NCBI GenBank assembly: GCA_017979445.1
Contig: CM030715.1
Coordinates: 12,082,187-12,146,186 of the forward strand
DNA length: 64,000 nt
DNA from: Akebia trifoliata
Lineage: Eukaryota; Streptophyta; Magnoliopsida; Ranunculales; Lardizabalaceae
Direction of reading: 5' to 3'
Numbering within the stretch: position 1 is the first letter of the stretch; each line of letters starts with the position of its first letter. Shown here one piece after another: positions 1-10,762 of this stretch. Under the pieces are notes generated by a model. That model was not told the origin of the DNA and did no database searches. It saw only the letters and a list, made by a program, of their open reading frames with translations. The position numbers were made by a program, and so were the translations under genes.

Positions 1-592
1 AAATAGAGACTGAAAAAAAAGTATGTACGTTATATTATAAAAAAACAACCTTCGGTTCAAATACTTCCAACTTTTAGTGAACATACACAAAACAGTTTGC
101 TTAGTTGTTTGTAAAATCAATTACTTTAATGAGATATCTGCAAAATCAATTCATTTGTAGTTTTTTTTATTACGAATTTCTGTAACAAAAGTATATAGTG
201 CTGCACTTTAAGTTTGCTTATGGTGGTAGATTTTTAATACTGTATTTAGTTTTATTTAATATTAAAAAGTGAAAAAGGAAAATAAAATAAAATCAAACTG
301 TAGTCAGTTGGATTCGTCACTTGCAAGAAAACACTGGAGTTTATGAACAGTATGCAAAAGAGAGTTTCATAAAATTAGCACTATGGGCCTTCAGTAAATA
401 TTCTTCTAATTTCTTTGTGATTTTGATTTTGTATTAAATAATTAAAATGTGTGTTATTTGAGGTCAATTTGTGACACATATTTGTCCACCCCAAATTTTC
501 AGATAAGCTTTCGATGAGGATAATATTGGTAACACATATTGGCGTGAAATGGCCTGTAATTTGTGTTTTTTTCTTCTTTATTAACATGACAG
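1..592. other. AT-rich flanking DNA, no gene recognised
   Basis: No coding pattern or repeat structure was found. The last 40 bases are T-rich and end in ACAG at 589-592, which fits a plant intron 3' end leading into the exon-like segment that follows. The whole stretch could therefore be intronic. Confidence 0.4.
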
Positions 593-1167
593 GCTGATGC
601 AATAATGGCTTTAGCTGGATCAAATGGAGGGTCACGGTCCACATTTTATTCCCCAAAGTCTAGTATGCCACAATCTCTTGGTGGAATTTCTTTGCAAAAT
701 GGAGAGAATGAAATGGGTATCAGCAACTTAGCAATCCCATAGAAATTACAAGCAATACTATCCAAATCAGGTAAGTCTGGTCATGGATTCAGCCAAGGTG
801 GGTGAATCCCAACCACCCCAGGTGATCATCTGAACATATGATGTGTGGCAATTCTTTGCTGATTTACTTATGAATTGGGGTACGGTTTGCAAAAGTTGGT
901 GCTGCAATAGAACCTCTCTTTTTAATGCATCACTGATCCCAAGTATCATGTACAGGTTGTAGGGGGGCCATCAAGAGAATTGTAATGAGGGATACAAGAC
1001 ACCCAACTCTGGAGTGGAAACCGAAGGCAGAAGAGAGGTCAACTGACTTTGTTTTCTGTGGGTTTTTAGATAGTTTTCTCAGGGAACTTGAGTTTTTATT
1101 TTTCGATATTTTGCGAGGTTTACTGTTTGTTGCTCCAGACAGAGTTCAACTAAAGAATCATAATTGA
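593..1167 (+). pseudogene. Candidate host-gene fragment: two exon-like segments
   Basis: Segment 1 (593-770) is preceded by a T-rich tract ending in ACAG and followed by a strong donor, CAG|GTAAGT at 771. Read from 593 it opens ADAIMALAGSNGGSRSTF and stays open except for one TAG at 740-742. It leaves one base over. Segment 2 starts at 956 after TGTACAG, and its first two bases complete that codon as Gly. The frame then continues through IKRIVMRDTRHPTLEW (starting at 970) to a TGA at 1165-1167. Matching phase across a GT-AG intron of 185 bp is better than chance, and the peptide is not low in complexity. I do not recognise the family. The in-frame TAG suggests a pseudogene or a mis-placed exon. 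The donor of segment 2 is not clear, so its right end is uncertain. Flanking LTR elements may have split the rest away. Confidence 0.35.
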
Positions 1168-1593
1168 TTACTCACCTTGCTAAACTTTTAATTTACATTT
1201 TTTGGTTCACCCTTCAACATTAATTATTTATTGATGGAATTTAGAGGTGTTTGAACTTGATCATTTCCTCATGCACATGAAAGAAATCATAAAATCTTCC
1301 CTAATATGTTCTCTTTATTAGCCAACAATAATAAAATAGAGGGTCCCTGTAGGGGTGTAAATGGGTACCCATTCAACCAAAACTAAACTGGGACTGGAAT
1401 TGAAAACCCCAATTCTGGTTCCCTTTTTATTCGAATCGATTAAAGCCAGGTCTAAATTGGAACCAAACCCATAGGAACCGGAACTGGAATCGTTAGGCTC
1501 TATCCAATGGGTACCCGCGGGTACCCAGAATCAATTTATTTTGTCATTTATTTTCATACTATATATGATTTAAGGTATTTTTTTTATTTAAAG
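1168..1593. other. Intergenic, with an 18-bp perfect palindrome
   Basis: No gene was seen. The part from about 1345 to 1535 is richer in G/C and contains GGGTACCC twice as one perfect 18-bp palindrome at 1509-1526. An opening of the GGGGTGTAAATGGGTACCC kind recalls ends of hAT-related MITEs, but no matching inverted end or target-site duplication was found, so it is not called as an element. Confidence 0.3.
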
Positions 1594-1880
1594 ATAAATG
1601 CATGTTATATAAAATTCTTCAAATTTTCATATAAATTATCGATTAGAGCTTAAAATGAGTTATTTTTCTAAAAATTTATTATTTTTAACTAAAATAATTT
1701 ATTATTTAAATTTTTTTTAATTAATTTGTATTTAATTATAAATGCATGTTATATAAATTTTTTTAATTTTTCATATAAATTATCGATTGGAGCTTAAAAT
1801 GAGTTATTCTTCTAAAATTTTTTTACTTTTAACTAAGATAATTTTTTATTTTAAAAATAATCATTAATTTGTTAATTTTT
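1594..1880. repeat. AT-rich tandem duplication, 144-bp period, two copies
   Basis: The block beginning ATAAATGCATGTTATATAAA at 1594 recurs at 1738 with a 144-bp offset. Copies share the central TTTTCATATAAATTATCGATT and GAGCTTAAAATGAGTTATT segments and differ at scattered positions. Likely a local duplication with no coding content. Confidence 0.75.
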
Positions 1881-2634
1881 TTAAAGGTATTTTTTATTTA
1901 TAATGATTTGAAATATTTTTTTCTCATTCGATTCTTTCGAACCAGAGTCGATAGGTACTTGTGTGATTATAATCTAGTGAATGGCTACAATGAATCCAAC
2001 TGTACTGATCCGAAGTTGTTCCTAGCACCTCCCTTCTCGCGACGACGTGGTACCTACCAAAATCACTCCGACGCTCAAGTTAGAGAAGTCAAGGCCATCG
2101 TCCTTAGTACTGGTTAGACTCTAATCTCCCCAGAAGGATCCCTTTCAATAGTGCTTACTGTGCTATTTATCCCCTCTGACTGTCCTTAGGGTTTCCTCCT
2201 CTATAGGCTGCAATCATGGGATCTCCACTAACTCTGCGGAATTGTTTACCTAATCGAGATCTTCTGGATCGATTATACTTACCTCCAGAGATCTCCTCCG
2301 TGATCTCCGGGATTGACGTGCACGCAACAGTTTTACGATTTTCCTTAGACCTGCCCTACCTTGCTTGGCAGGCCTAGTTTGGCTTATTGCTATATTGTCC
2401 TGTCAGCCATACTAGGAAGGTCCCTGCTCTGACTTGCCATGCTTGCAGGGCTGTGCTCCATATACTATTGTGCACCTAGTACCACTTAGTCGATTCGGAC
2501 ACGTGTACAACTTAGATTTAACATGCAATTATTTTCCTCTACAATTACCCCATCTCGAAAAGGCGCAGGGTCTCTTCATCTCCTCGAGACATAATTTCAC
2601 TTTCTGATTGGCTACCTTGCTCTTTCATAATTGT
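1881..2634. other. Unclassified flank, possibly a decayed LTR fragment
   Basis: Non-coding, with more balanced base composition than the AT-rich stretch before it. The ACTCCGACGCTCAAGTTAG stretch near 2066-2084 is of a kind I remember from plant LTR sequences, but I cannot find TG/CA ends, PBS or PPT. The bases ATTGT at 2630-2634 immediately flank element A and are the candidate left target-site duplication. Confidence 0.25.
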
Positions 2635-4904
2635 TGTAGATACGTGATTTTCGTCATTACGACGGTCACATTTATTAAAGATTGGAGTCGCCGCCATTCA
2701 TGTTGTAAGTGGGTGTGAATGGTCACCCGATGTACATTTTTTAAAAAATTGTAATTTTTGACATTTTAGTGACTCACGATGGATAAGGGGCTAATCAAGC
2801 CTAGAGATCGAGGTAAGCGGCTCGGTTGGAAAAAGGGGAAGGTGTTAGGCACCCTTTTCTCCCCACCAAGTGGCGGTAACCTCAAATAACTCGGTCATTT
2901 TATAATAAAATAAGGAGGAAAATAAAGTGCCACGTGGATGTATTTGTACCCTAGATAGGGGTTTGTTTTTAACATTGATGGAAATGACCCTTATAGACCT
3001 TTAGCCTTGGGATCCATTCATCCTAAACTTTTTAAAATAAAATAAAGAGGAGGGGGATGATAGAAGACTGAAGAGGAGAGGGTAGAGAGAGAGAGAGGGG
3101 TATTTGTTGCACTCACCTTGAAGCTTCTCTTCTCTTCTTTCTTTCTTCTTCTTCTTCTATGCTTCTTAGGTCCTTAGTGGAGTATGAGAGAAATTACTTT
3201 TTTAGAAGATGGTATGAAAGAGTAGTAGTAGAGATGAGTAGAAAAAATATTTTTTTCTTAGTAAAACTTGGTAACCATTTTTGGAAGGAGGGGAGGGGTA
3301 TTTATAGGTGTTGGGAGGATGTTTGAGGGTATAATGGGGTTAAAGGTTAGGAGAATGGGTAATGACATTCTTTTTTAAAGATGGGGGTATGAAATTTGGA
3401 GTGAGATTGAGGGTAGTCTTATAAAGAGAGAAAATGGGTGAGGTTTTGATTCAAATGGTTTGGATCCTACCCAAATCCATTTGGGTAGAGTGTTTGGTAG
3501 GATAAGATGAGTGATGATTGATTGGGGGAGTGGGGGTGTAAGAGGGTTGTTTGGAGAAGGAATGTTAGGTTGGTTGAAGAGGTGAGGTATTTAGATTTAG
3601 GAGAATGGGTTATGTAAGAGGTTGGTAGATTGATTTTTGGGAGGAGAAAGGGGATGATGCCATGTGGCAATCATGATGAGAGGGTGAGGTGATGAGATTG
3701 GTTGATTGGTTGATGGGGGTTGTTTGATTAGAGAGAAGGGTATGGGTTAGTTGGTTGATGATGAGAGAAGTATGGGTTGAGGTGATTTTGTTGGAGTGTT
3801 TTAAGGGAAAGTGATGGGTTAATATGTAAGAGATATGGGTGGTGATGTGGGTGGTTGATGATGTTAGAGAATGGTGATGGATTAAGGTATGGGTTGAGGT
3901 GTGGGTGGTTGATGATGTTAGAGAATGGAGATAGGTTAGGTTAGGGTAGGGTAAGGGTTGAGGTGATTTTGGAGGAAAGGTGATGTGTTTGGTTGATTTT
4001 TTTAGAGAATGATGATGGATGTAGGTGATTAGATGAGGGAAGTGAAAGGGGATGATGATATGTGTCATCTTTTGATGTTGAAAGGGTGATTGATTGATGT
4101 GTGTAGTGGTTAATGGGTTAGGGTTGTGGGTTGGATATTGAATGGGGTATGGATAGTGGTTTGTGGGCTTTTAATGTATTGGGCTTGAGTTTTAGGATGG
4201 GTTGTAAGCTATTTTGGCTTTGATGGAGTTTGTTTTGGATTGAATTTTTGATGGTGGGTTTATTTTAGGGTTTAGGTGACATGGGATCGATTTTGGGTTG
4301 AGGGTAAGGTGAGAAATTATTTTAGGAAAGGTAAAGGTTTGTGGGCCTTGAATGGGCTTATGGTGTTTGCGGGTTTGGAGATGGAGCGATAGAAGGTAGA
4401 TGAAAGGTAGGTTTCCTAAGTCTCACATTTTCTAATTTATTAATTTTTTGGGATTTTTCAAATCATTGATTTGATCACAAATGCCACATGTTGGCAACTT
4501 GGGCCTTTTAGGTTCGTTGGGGAATTTATCAATTTTTTGTATGCAAGCGCGGAGCGGTGAAGGTTGGGGCATCGTAGGATGAGTCCGGTCCCTTTGGTAG
4601 GTCCCTTAGACCATTGTGAGGTCTTAGGGGTCTTGGCTCGATCAAATTGCCACCTTTTAACTTTTTGGGCCTTTGAGGCCCGTTGGCCTATTTTGTTAGA
4701 AAGTCGATATTTTGAATGGAGTGGAGCATGTCGAGCTTTTTGGTGGACCTACTAACCCATTTAAAGGTGTTAGAGGCTTTGATTTTGGCGAAAATGCCAT
4801 ATTTTGAGGATTCGAGCCATCGAGGCCCGTTGGCCAAATTTATTAGAAAATTATTGTTTTTGGACCCTTTTGAGTAAGGGCCCTTTCAAATTGGGGTGTT
4901 TACC
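2635..4904 (-). repeat. 3' LTR of element A (about 2.27 kb)
   Basis: The reverse complement begins near 4904 with a mutated form of TGTAGACACCCC, the start seen intact in element C at 61807, and ends CGTATCTACA at 2635. It aligns in inverted orientation with the LTR of C over its length. A TATA motif lies near 3300. Near 4620-4860 there are repeats around GGCCCGTTGGCC. From about 3440 to 4300 the + strand is G-rich and almost C-free, mirrored as a G-poor block in element C. The translated frames over it are low-complexity His/Thr/Pro/Leu strings and are not genes. Confidence 0.8.
3297..3307 (-). promoter_or_regulatory. LTR TATA box, element A
   Basis: The minus strand reads CTATAAATACC. The same motif sits at the matching place in the LTR of element C (63410-63420), and CTATAAATAGG occurs in both LTRs of element B. 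Conservation across copies supports a pol II core promoter for the retrotransposon RNA. Confidence 0.6.
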
Positions 4905-4917
4905 CCTTCTTTGCAGA
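4904..4917 (-). other. Polypurine tract of element A
   Basis: The minus strand reads CTGCAAAGAAGGGG directly before the LTR start. Element C has AAAGAAGGGCAGC in the same place. This is the expected plus-strand primer of reverse transcription. Confidence 0.6.
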
Positions 4918-5282
4918 AATTGCGTGCAAAGAATATACTAAACCCCTATTTGTACGGGCCAGATGAAATTTTGCAAAACACGACTTTAAATTATCGGTTG
5001 AATTGACGACTTTCGTAAGAAATGGTTACTCAAGCACGGGGTTTGACAGAATTACCTTATTGATTCCTTGATCTCGATGGCGCGGAGCTCGTGTGAGATC
5101 TCGGATTTGATGAAGATTTGGTGATTTTTGAAATTCGGGTACTTCTCAGTCATGTTTTAACAAATCGAAATTGAGTGCAACTCGATAGGGTTTTTGACAT
5201 TCTTTTTGACTTTTTTCGTATTTTTTTTATTTTGATTTTTTGATTTTTTTTGATTTTTTTGATTTTTGATTTTTTTTTTATT

Positions 5283-7033
5283 TTTGTGAGAAGGTTCAAT
5301 GGGCTTTGAACAAGTTGGTGTGCATACTCTCTTTGCCTAAAGTCCCATTGCAATGGAGCTTGATTGAGGTTATGTTAAGGTGTTGAGTTCCCGAGCTCAA
5401 TCTCTTTCGATTTCAGGAGCACGAAATGACTCCCATTATTGAGGAGTTTGAAGTGTTGTTGGGGTTGGGATATTGGGCCTAGTTGTGATTCCGCCATAGC
5501 GTGATGGATACCGAAGTGAGGCTTCTGACTTCTTGGGGATAAGCCGCAAGTTTTTGAAGATTCCAGACGGTGGATCGGTTTTGAAAACAATGTCTAAATC
5601 CTTCTTGATTGAACGCCTCACGGATCACTCAAAGCCGTTGGTTCACTTTAATGCTCTTACTCTGATGGTGGTAAGTCAACTCTTGTTCCCAGGTGGTGGA
5701 GACATCATAAATCTTTCTCTCATTCCCGTGATTCAACAAGTCTGGGAGGGATGCCGGTTGGCACCGATGCTTTTGAGCGAGATGTTCCAATCTCTCACGG
5801 CTTGTTCTTCTGGTCGTGATCGAATTTTTCGAGGATGTGCCCCACTCCTGCAGGTAAATTCATGGTTTTTAAACTCGGTATCGCGTCTCGTCTCGTTCAG
5901 CTCCGATACCGAGTCATCTCGGACGAGTTTTCCGATACGTTTGAGACGTCTCACGAGATAACTCGAAAATTTGTACATGAGTTGTAAAACTCGGTCAAAA
6001 AAATCACTTTGTGAGTTGGTCTCGTTCAGCTCTGATACCGAGTTAACTCGGGCGATACGTCTCGATCTCGGACAAGTTTAAAAACCATGGGTAAATTCCG
6101 AACTTAGCTTAGTTTTTAAATTTAAACTTGGATTTGTTAGTTTCCAAAGTTTAGAATATTCCTGTTATTGTAGCTTTGGTTTATGGATCATCTGACTTCA
6201 ACTGAAGTGGTTAATCGCCCATTTTGCGTTAATGCTGACTCGTACTCATGATGTCGAGGCGGGTTGCTCCCTTCATCTCGGGTGGTAAAGAAGAATGGTA
6301 TTCTTTTATTGGTAACCTTGATGATGAAGAAGTGAGGTGAGTTGGTGCCTTCCAACCTCGAGGGTCTCCTGTGATTGCATTTGACGGTGTCCGTTTCCTT
6401 GTTTTGATTAGTCTTCACGAGGCAACTCATTATGTACCACTTCGAGTTCTTCGTCAATTTGGTTATGATCAGGGTGTGCTCATCCCTGAGAATTTCAATG
6501 AGTTGGTTGGTCCATTGTCGACTGCACTTTTGAGTCGACTCGTAAAAGAATGGGGTCGAGTTGAGGTTCTGAGTCGATCCATCTTTGCAGCACATTTGTT
6601 CCCGGCATACTTTCATTGGATTCGAGAACTCGTCTCTGGGAGACCATCAGTGTCGATAGTTCCCCGAACACGTCCTGGTGCTTCATCTTTCTTTGATTAT
6701 CGAGATCGAGTAGAGGAGTTTCAGACTAATCATCGTCGAATTCAAGCTATCTGGCTCAAATCCGAGAAGAAGATGCAGAAGGAGATTGCTCGACTGACAT
6801 CTGTCCTTGCCCAGTCTGGATCTAGTGATAGTGGCGAAGTGGCTAGACTTCAAGCTGAAGTTGCTGAGTTGAGGGATCGACTTGCCCAGTGTCCTCATTT
6901 TGAGGACTTTGCGGCATATTTGGTAAGTTGTGATGCTTCCGATGCTAAAAGAGTGATGATGAGCCAGGCTGCCCAGTTCCGTGCTATAGAGGAACGCCTT
7001 GACTCCTTTTTCATTTCTCACCATGATGTTTGA
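5283..7033 (+). pseudogene. Antisense accessory gene of element A, DUF7745/plant-mobile-domain-like, with intron
   Basis: Encoded opposite to gag-pol, between pol and the 3' LTR. Exon 1 (about 5283-5853) has the motif MTPIIEEFEVLLGL near 5428, then FLKIPDGGSVLKTMSKSFLI and a run ending PLLQ. The intron 5854-6173 begins GTAAAT and ends TTATTGTAG, and contains a MITE. Exon 2 (6174-7033) continues in phase with LWFMDHLTSTEVVNRPF, then THYVPLRVLRQFGYDQG near 6426, and ends in a Glu/Arg/Leu-rich probable coiled coil (residues after DYRDRVEEFQ). The layout (TPTIEE...LL, R-V-L-R-Q-F-G, C-terminal coiled coil) is what I remember of DUF7745 / plant mobile domain proteins. Their biochemical role is not established. 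A frameshift near 5470, a lost base near 6236 and a TGA near 6334 make this copy a pseudogene. Element C carries a diverged copy with the same intron position. Confidence 0.65.
5861..6089. mobile_element. hAT-type MITE in the intron of the antisense gene
   Basis: The 229-bp insert has terminal inverted repeats CATGGTTTTTAAACT (15 bp, perfect) and is flanked by identical 8-bp direct repeats GGTAAATT (5853-5860 and 6090-6097). Eight-bp duplications are typical of hAT transposons. The homologous intron of element C lacks the insert, giving an empty site. Inside, a segment around TCTCGTTCAGCTC is present twice (about 5897 and 6019). There is no coding capacity, so it must have been moved in trans. 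Confidence 0.9.
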
Positions 7034-8493
7034 TTGACTGCGTTGTATTCACTTTTTTTGTTTTTATATTTTATTTTCATAACTGAATGTATGCAAAATA
7101 TTGGAAGATTAATGCAAAGAAAATAGGTTTTGTACTTACTTGGCCTCAGGTATATCTATTGTTCTTGAAAACATGAAGTTTTGTTGAATGAGTCCTAGAT
7201 TTGTCGTCATTGGCCAAAATAGTAATTTTGAAATGTAATTTTGTGAAATGTCTTTATCAAATGAGTACGATAAATTCAGAGTTTGTAAAATCTTTGGTTA
7301 TGACGATTTTGGTGTTTTTGCCAAACACAAGGGATATAAATGTCAATTGTTCTTTTGGTTCCTTTAGAGTCATCCCCTGTGCCCTGGTATTGGAGGATTA
7401 TTATTCGCTTGGACTACGGGTTTTGAGAAAGATTTTGCCGTTCACAGTTTATACTCTTGCGGGCCAGGAGTTTTTTTTTTGTTAACCTTTACTGCCCCTG
7501 GTGCCAGTTACGATTTTCACCAGACCCGATTTTCACATTTTTGCGCATCGACGTCCTTCTTGGGATTTTCATCGTGCCGGTGGCTTTGATCTTGCCATAG
7601 TCTGATTCTTTTACTCATAGTGCCCTTTCAGGTTTTCCCTATGCCCTTTCAGACTATGCTTGTATTTTTTTTATTTTTCATTACAATTCTGCTCGGAGTC
7701 TTTGTGTCTTTGTGGCTTGGTGACTCAAGTTGAGCTGTGAGATTGGCGACTCTACTCTTGTAGTGGCACTCTTTCTTGAGTAATAGATCTAGATTCCCCT
7801 CTCGAGTTTGCTGACGACTATTCGTGGTTCGGCAACTCAAGTTAAGTCGCGAGATCGGTTACTCTACACTTCGAGTACTCTTTTTTTTTCGAATATCCGA
7901 TCTGGATTCCCCTCTCGAGTCTTCCAACGACTAATAAGACTTTGAAGTCTGGACCAAGTTGCAAGATCATTGGTGCTGTCACTGGCATTATGTTGCCCTA
8001 GAACATTCCCTGATTAAAAATGACTTTAAGTAGGACGAAACGTTGGCTTGGGCTTATGAAAGTGGAAGGATTCAAAAAAGTTAAGGCTTGGGTTTATCTA
8101 GAGTGGATTAGACATGGGGTTGTCTATTTTTGTTTCGAAAAGGTGATCTATGTCTCCTCCCAACGTCTCTCGAACTTGTTTAGGCTGGAGATTTGGGTTG
8201 AGCTCAGATCAAGTGTTCGAGTTTTTGACTTTTTTGATTTTTTTTGTATTTTTAGCCGTTCACAGTTTATCCTCATGCGGGCCAAGATTATTTTGATGCT
8301 TTTGCTTTTTTTGACTTTCTTTTCTTTTGTCTTTTTTTTTGTTTTTATTTTTATTTTTTGTATCGTTTTGTAGTTGTTGACTTGCCCCAATCTTAGGTTA
8401 AGAAATGAATGTGATGTCTCAAAAGGGCTAACTAGGGTAGATAGTTTGTTTAGGATATCAAGGAAGGCCTTTCGTCATCTCAGAATCAGTTCT
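7034..8493 (-). other. Untranslated region between pol and the antisense gene, with repeats
   Basis: Non-coding in both elements A and C. It holds two dispersed copies of GTTCACAGTTTAT followed by a GCGGGCCA-type block (about 7441 and 8257), and a run of T tracts broken by GA (8220-8360). Open frames here are low-complexity and not conserved in C, so they are not called. Confidence 0.5.
7722..7990. repeat. About 112-bp tandem repeat, two copies plus a partial
   Basis: ACTCAAGTT..GAG(A/C)T.. blocks start at 7722 and 7834. Each is followed by GGATTCCCCTCTCGAGT-like or GATTCCCCTCTCGAGT text. A weaker third copy starts near 7950. The same array occurs in inverted orientation in element C (about 58920-59180). 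Confidence 0.65.
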
Positions 8494-9569
8494 TAGGCAT
8501 AGTATTTCTTGACAGTGTAAGCATTGATCGGTTGCGGGAAGACTTGTCCGTCCATCTCCGTAAGGATCAGAGCTCCTGTCATTATCTTCTGCACGATGAA
8601 TGGTCTTTCATAGTTCGGTCGAAACTTTCCTCTGGCATCTTCTTGGGTTGGCAGAATTTTCTTCAGAACAAGGTCTCTTGGTGAGAAATCTCTAGGCTTG
8701 ACTTTCTTATTGTAAGCACGAGCTATTAGTCGTTAATAGATCTGTCCATGGCAAATGGCTGCAAGGCACTTTTCTTCAATCAAATTCAGTTGATCAAACC
8801 GAGCTTGAATCCATTCAGTTTCATCCAACTTCGCTTCTTTTAAGATCCGGAGGGAGGGAATCTAAACTTCTACGGGTAAGATTGCTTCCATTCCGTAGAC
8901 CAAAGAATACGGAGTTGCCCCAATCGAAGTCCTGAATGAGGTTCTATAGCGTGAAGTGCAAAAGGCAACATGTCGTGCCAATCTTTGTATGTAACTGTCA
9001 TCTTCTCAATAATTTTCTTGATATTCTTGTTGGCTGCCTCGACTGCTCCATTCATCTTAGGTCTGTAGGGTATAGAGTTGTGATGAGTGATCTGGAAATC
9101 TTCGCACATCTTGATCATATCTTTGTTCTTGAAGTTTTTGGCATTATCAGTCACTAATCCGCTGGAAAGCCCATATTTACAGACAATGTTGTTCTTGACA
9201 AACTTCAGAACATTACTTTTCGTGACATTGGCATAAGATGCTGCTTCTACCCACTTGGTGAAGTAATCGATAGCCACTAGAATGAAGCGATGCCCATTTG
9301 CAGCTTTAGGTGAGATTGGTCTGATGACGTCCATTCCCCAGATTGATAAGGGCCAATGAGTGGTCATATTATGTAGCTCTGAAGGCGGAGCATTGATCTT
9401 TTTGGCGTAGATCTGGCACAGATGGCATTTGTGAACATACTGATAGCACTCACTCTCAATTGTTGTCCAGTAATATCCCATCCGCATAATCTTCTTTGCT
9501 AGCATATGACCATTCATGTGAGGTCCACAGACTCCACTATGTACAGTCTCAATTAGTTGTCTTGCTTCT
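8494..9569 (-). pseudogene. Integrase of element A (Ty3/gypsy)
   Basis: Inserts retrotransposon cDNA into the host genome. From 9517 leftward the HHCC zinc-binding part is visible (GHMLAKKI ... CHLCQIYAKK). The catalytic DDE residues follow: D in GMDVIRPI, D in VTDNAKNFKN and E in NGAVEAANKN. The frame then shifts by one base at ALHA near 8946 relative to the copy in element C. Further C-terminal sequence continues to TVKKYYA and the stop at 8494-8496. An in-frame stop lies just upstream of 9517. No chromodomain is recognisable, as expected for Tat rather than chromovirus elements. Catalytic residues are intact but the reading frame is broken. Confidence 0.8.
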
Positions 9570-10529
9570 ATTTATGCCACGGATCGGAGCAAGACCTCGT
9601 GGTGCGACTTCTTGTACAAAATGCCATTGCTGATGATGAATTGCCCTGCCAATTTCTGGATAGTCCTTCGGCCATTTGGCGTTGCATCTGAGGGGAGGGT
9701 TCGATTTTCGAGGTATGCCTTGATGTCCGAGTACCATGGCTTTTCTTCAGATTCTTCTACTTCAACGGGAAGATAGTAAACCGGTTCGTCTTGAATTCCA
9801 TTCTCAATTGGGTTGATGACCAGATCTTCTGAAATACTAATCATGAAAGCAAGAGTAGCTAGCGCGTCTGCGAACTGATTCTTAGCTCTTGGCATGTATG
9901 TGAATGAGATCCTGTCAAAGCGTGAGCTTAGTTCCTCTACATACTCGTGGTAAGGGACCAGTCTCTGCTCCCGGGTCTTCTATTCTCTAGTTGTCTAATA
10001 GACTACTAAGCTTGAATCTCCGAAAACATCGATCTTATCTACCTCGAGATCCAACGCTGCTTTCAACCCTGTTATGCATGCTTCATATTCAGCCTCGTTG
10101 TTAGAGCATTGAAACTTCAATCTGATTGCGATCGGTACATGGGACCCATCTGATTTAATTAAGACTATCCCTATTTTGTTTCCTTTCTGATTGGCTGCTT
10201 CGTCGAAGTACATTTTCCAGCCTGGTTCTTCGTCATCATCATCGTTTTCAATCTCGATAAATAGTATGGCTTCATCTGGGAAGTTCATCTTTAACGGCTC
10301 ATAGTCAGGCAACGGGTGCTCGACGAGGTGGTCAGTGATGGCTTGTCCTTTGATGGCTTTTTGAGTAACAGATTTGTCAAACTCAGATAGCAATAACTGT
10401 CATTTTGCTGTGCGGCCTGTTAGCGCTGGTTTTTCGAATAGGTACTTCAGGGGGTCCATCCTGGCGATAAGCATAGTCGAGTAGCTGAGCAAATAATGAC
10501 GCAATCGTTGAGATGCCCAAAAATCAAGC
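9570..10529 (-). pseudogene. RNase H (second, plant-Tat type) of element A
   Basis: Degrades the RNA strand during reverse transcription. The catalytic quartet is visible: D in KMYFDEAAN, E in NEAEYEAC, D in FGDSSLV and D in FADALATL. This extra RNase H following the native RT-linked one is characteristic of Tat-lineage elements. A stop interrupts the frame after SLVVY near 9995. The upstream part (10400-10529) keeps the end of the native RNase H, with a TTGGGCATCTCAACG block matching element C at 56383. The rest of the native domain was lost where the copia block inserted. Confidence 0.75.
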
Positions 10530-10722
10530 CGAGAATCATGCCTTGTAACTGATGCAATTGTTGTATTTTAGTAAATAAAATCTGTAACTGATGTGTAAGT
10601 TATTTTCTTAGCTGTATAATTCCTTAAATAGATTTGTAAGGTCTGTATAAAATAAATCCTAAGTATCAATACAAAGTGTGCTGAAATTTCCATTGGGAGC
10701 TCCAGAAAGATTTACTTTCTTA
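10530..10722 (+). repeat. Copia LTR fragment, copy 1
   Basis: The segment upstream of the PBS contains two TGTAACTGATG copies (about 10544 and 10583), AATAAA signals and CCTTAAATAG. It is identical to 12728-12920, which sits between the two coding copies. The LTR start is not certain: the shared sequence begins CGAGAATCA, and either TGCCTTG or something further upstream could be the true end. Confidence 0.65.
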
Positions 10723-10724
10723 TA

Positions 10725-10736
10725 TGGTATCAGAGC
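10725..10736 (+). other. Primer-binding site, copia copy 1
   Basis: TGGTATCAGAGC is complementary to the 3' end of the plant initiator methionine tRNA, the usual copia primer. The ATG at 10724 overlaps it, so the real gag start is probably the next ATG at 10763. Confidence 0.85.
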
Positions 10737-10762
10737 TAATCTCCAACGAGAATTTGATCCTC

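Noticed and set aside
1345..1535. hAT-type MITE suggested by GGGGTGTAAATGGGTACCC
   Set aside because: No opposite inverted end and no 8-bp duplication could be found.
3930..3960. Telomere-like GGTTAGGTTAGGG text in the LTR (mirror near 62785)
   Set aside because: Only two or three imperfect units within a G-rich skewed LTR block, not the plant TTTAGGG array.
3467..4068. Open frames of 67 and 152 codons rich in His, Thr, Pro and Leu in the LTR of A (and 62664-63250 in C)
   Set aside because: They arise from the G-poor LTR strand, have no conserved start or domain, and are low in complexity.
6328..6420. Possible second intron in the antisense gene (GAGGTGAGTTGG donor, TTTTGATTAG acceptor)
   Set aside because: The segment between reads as conserved-looking protein (VGAFQPRGSP...) in both A and C and continues into THYVPLRVLRQFG, so it is more likely coding with a mutated codon.
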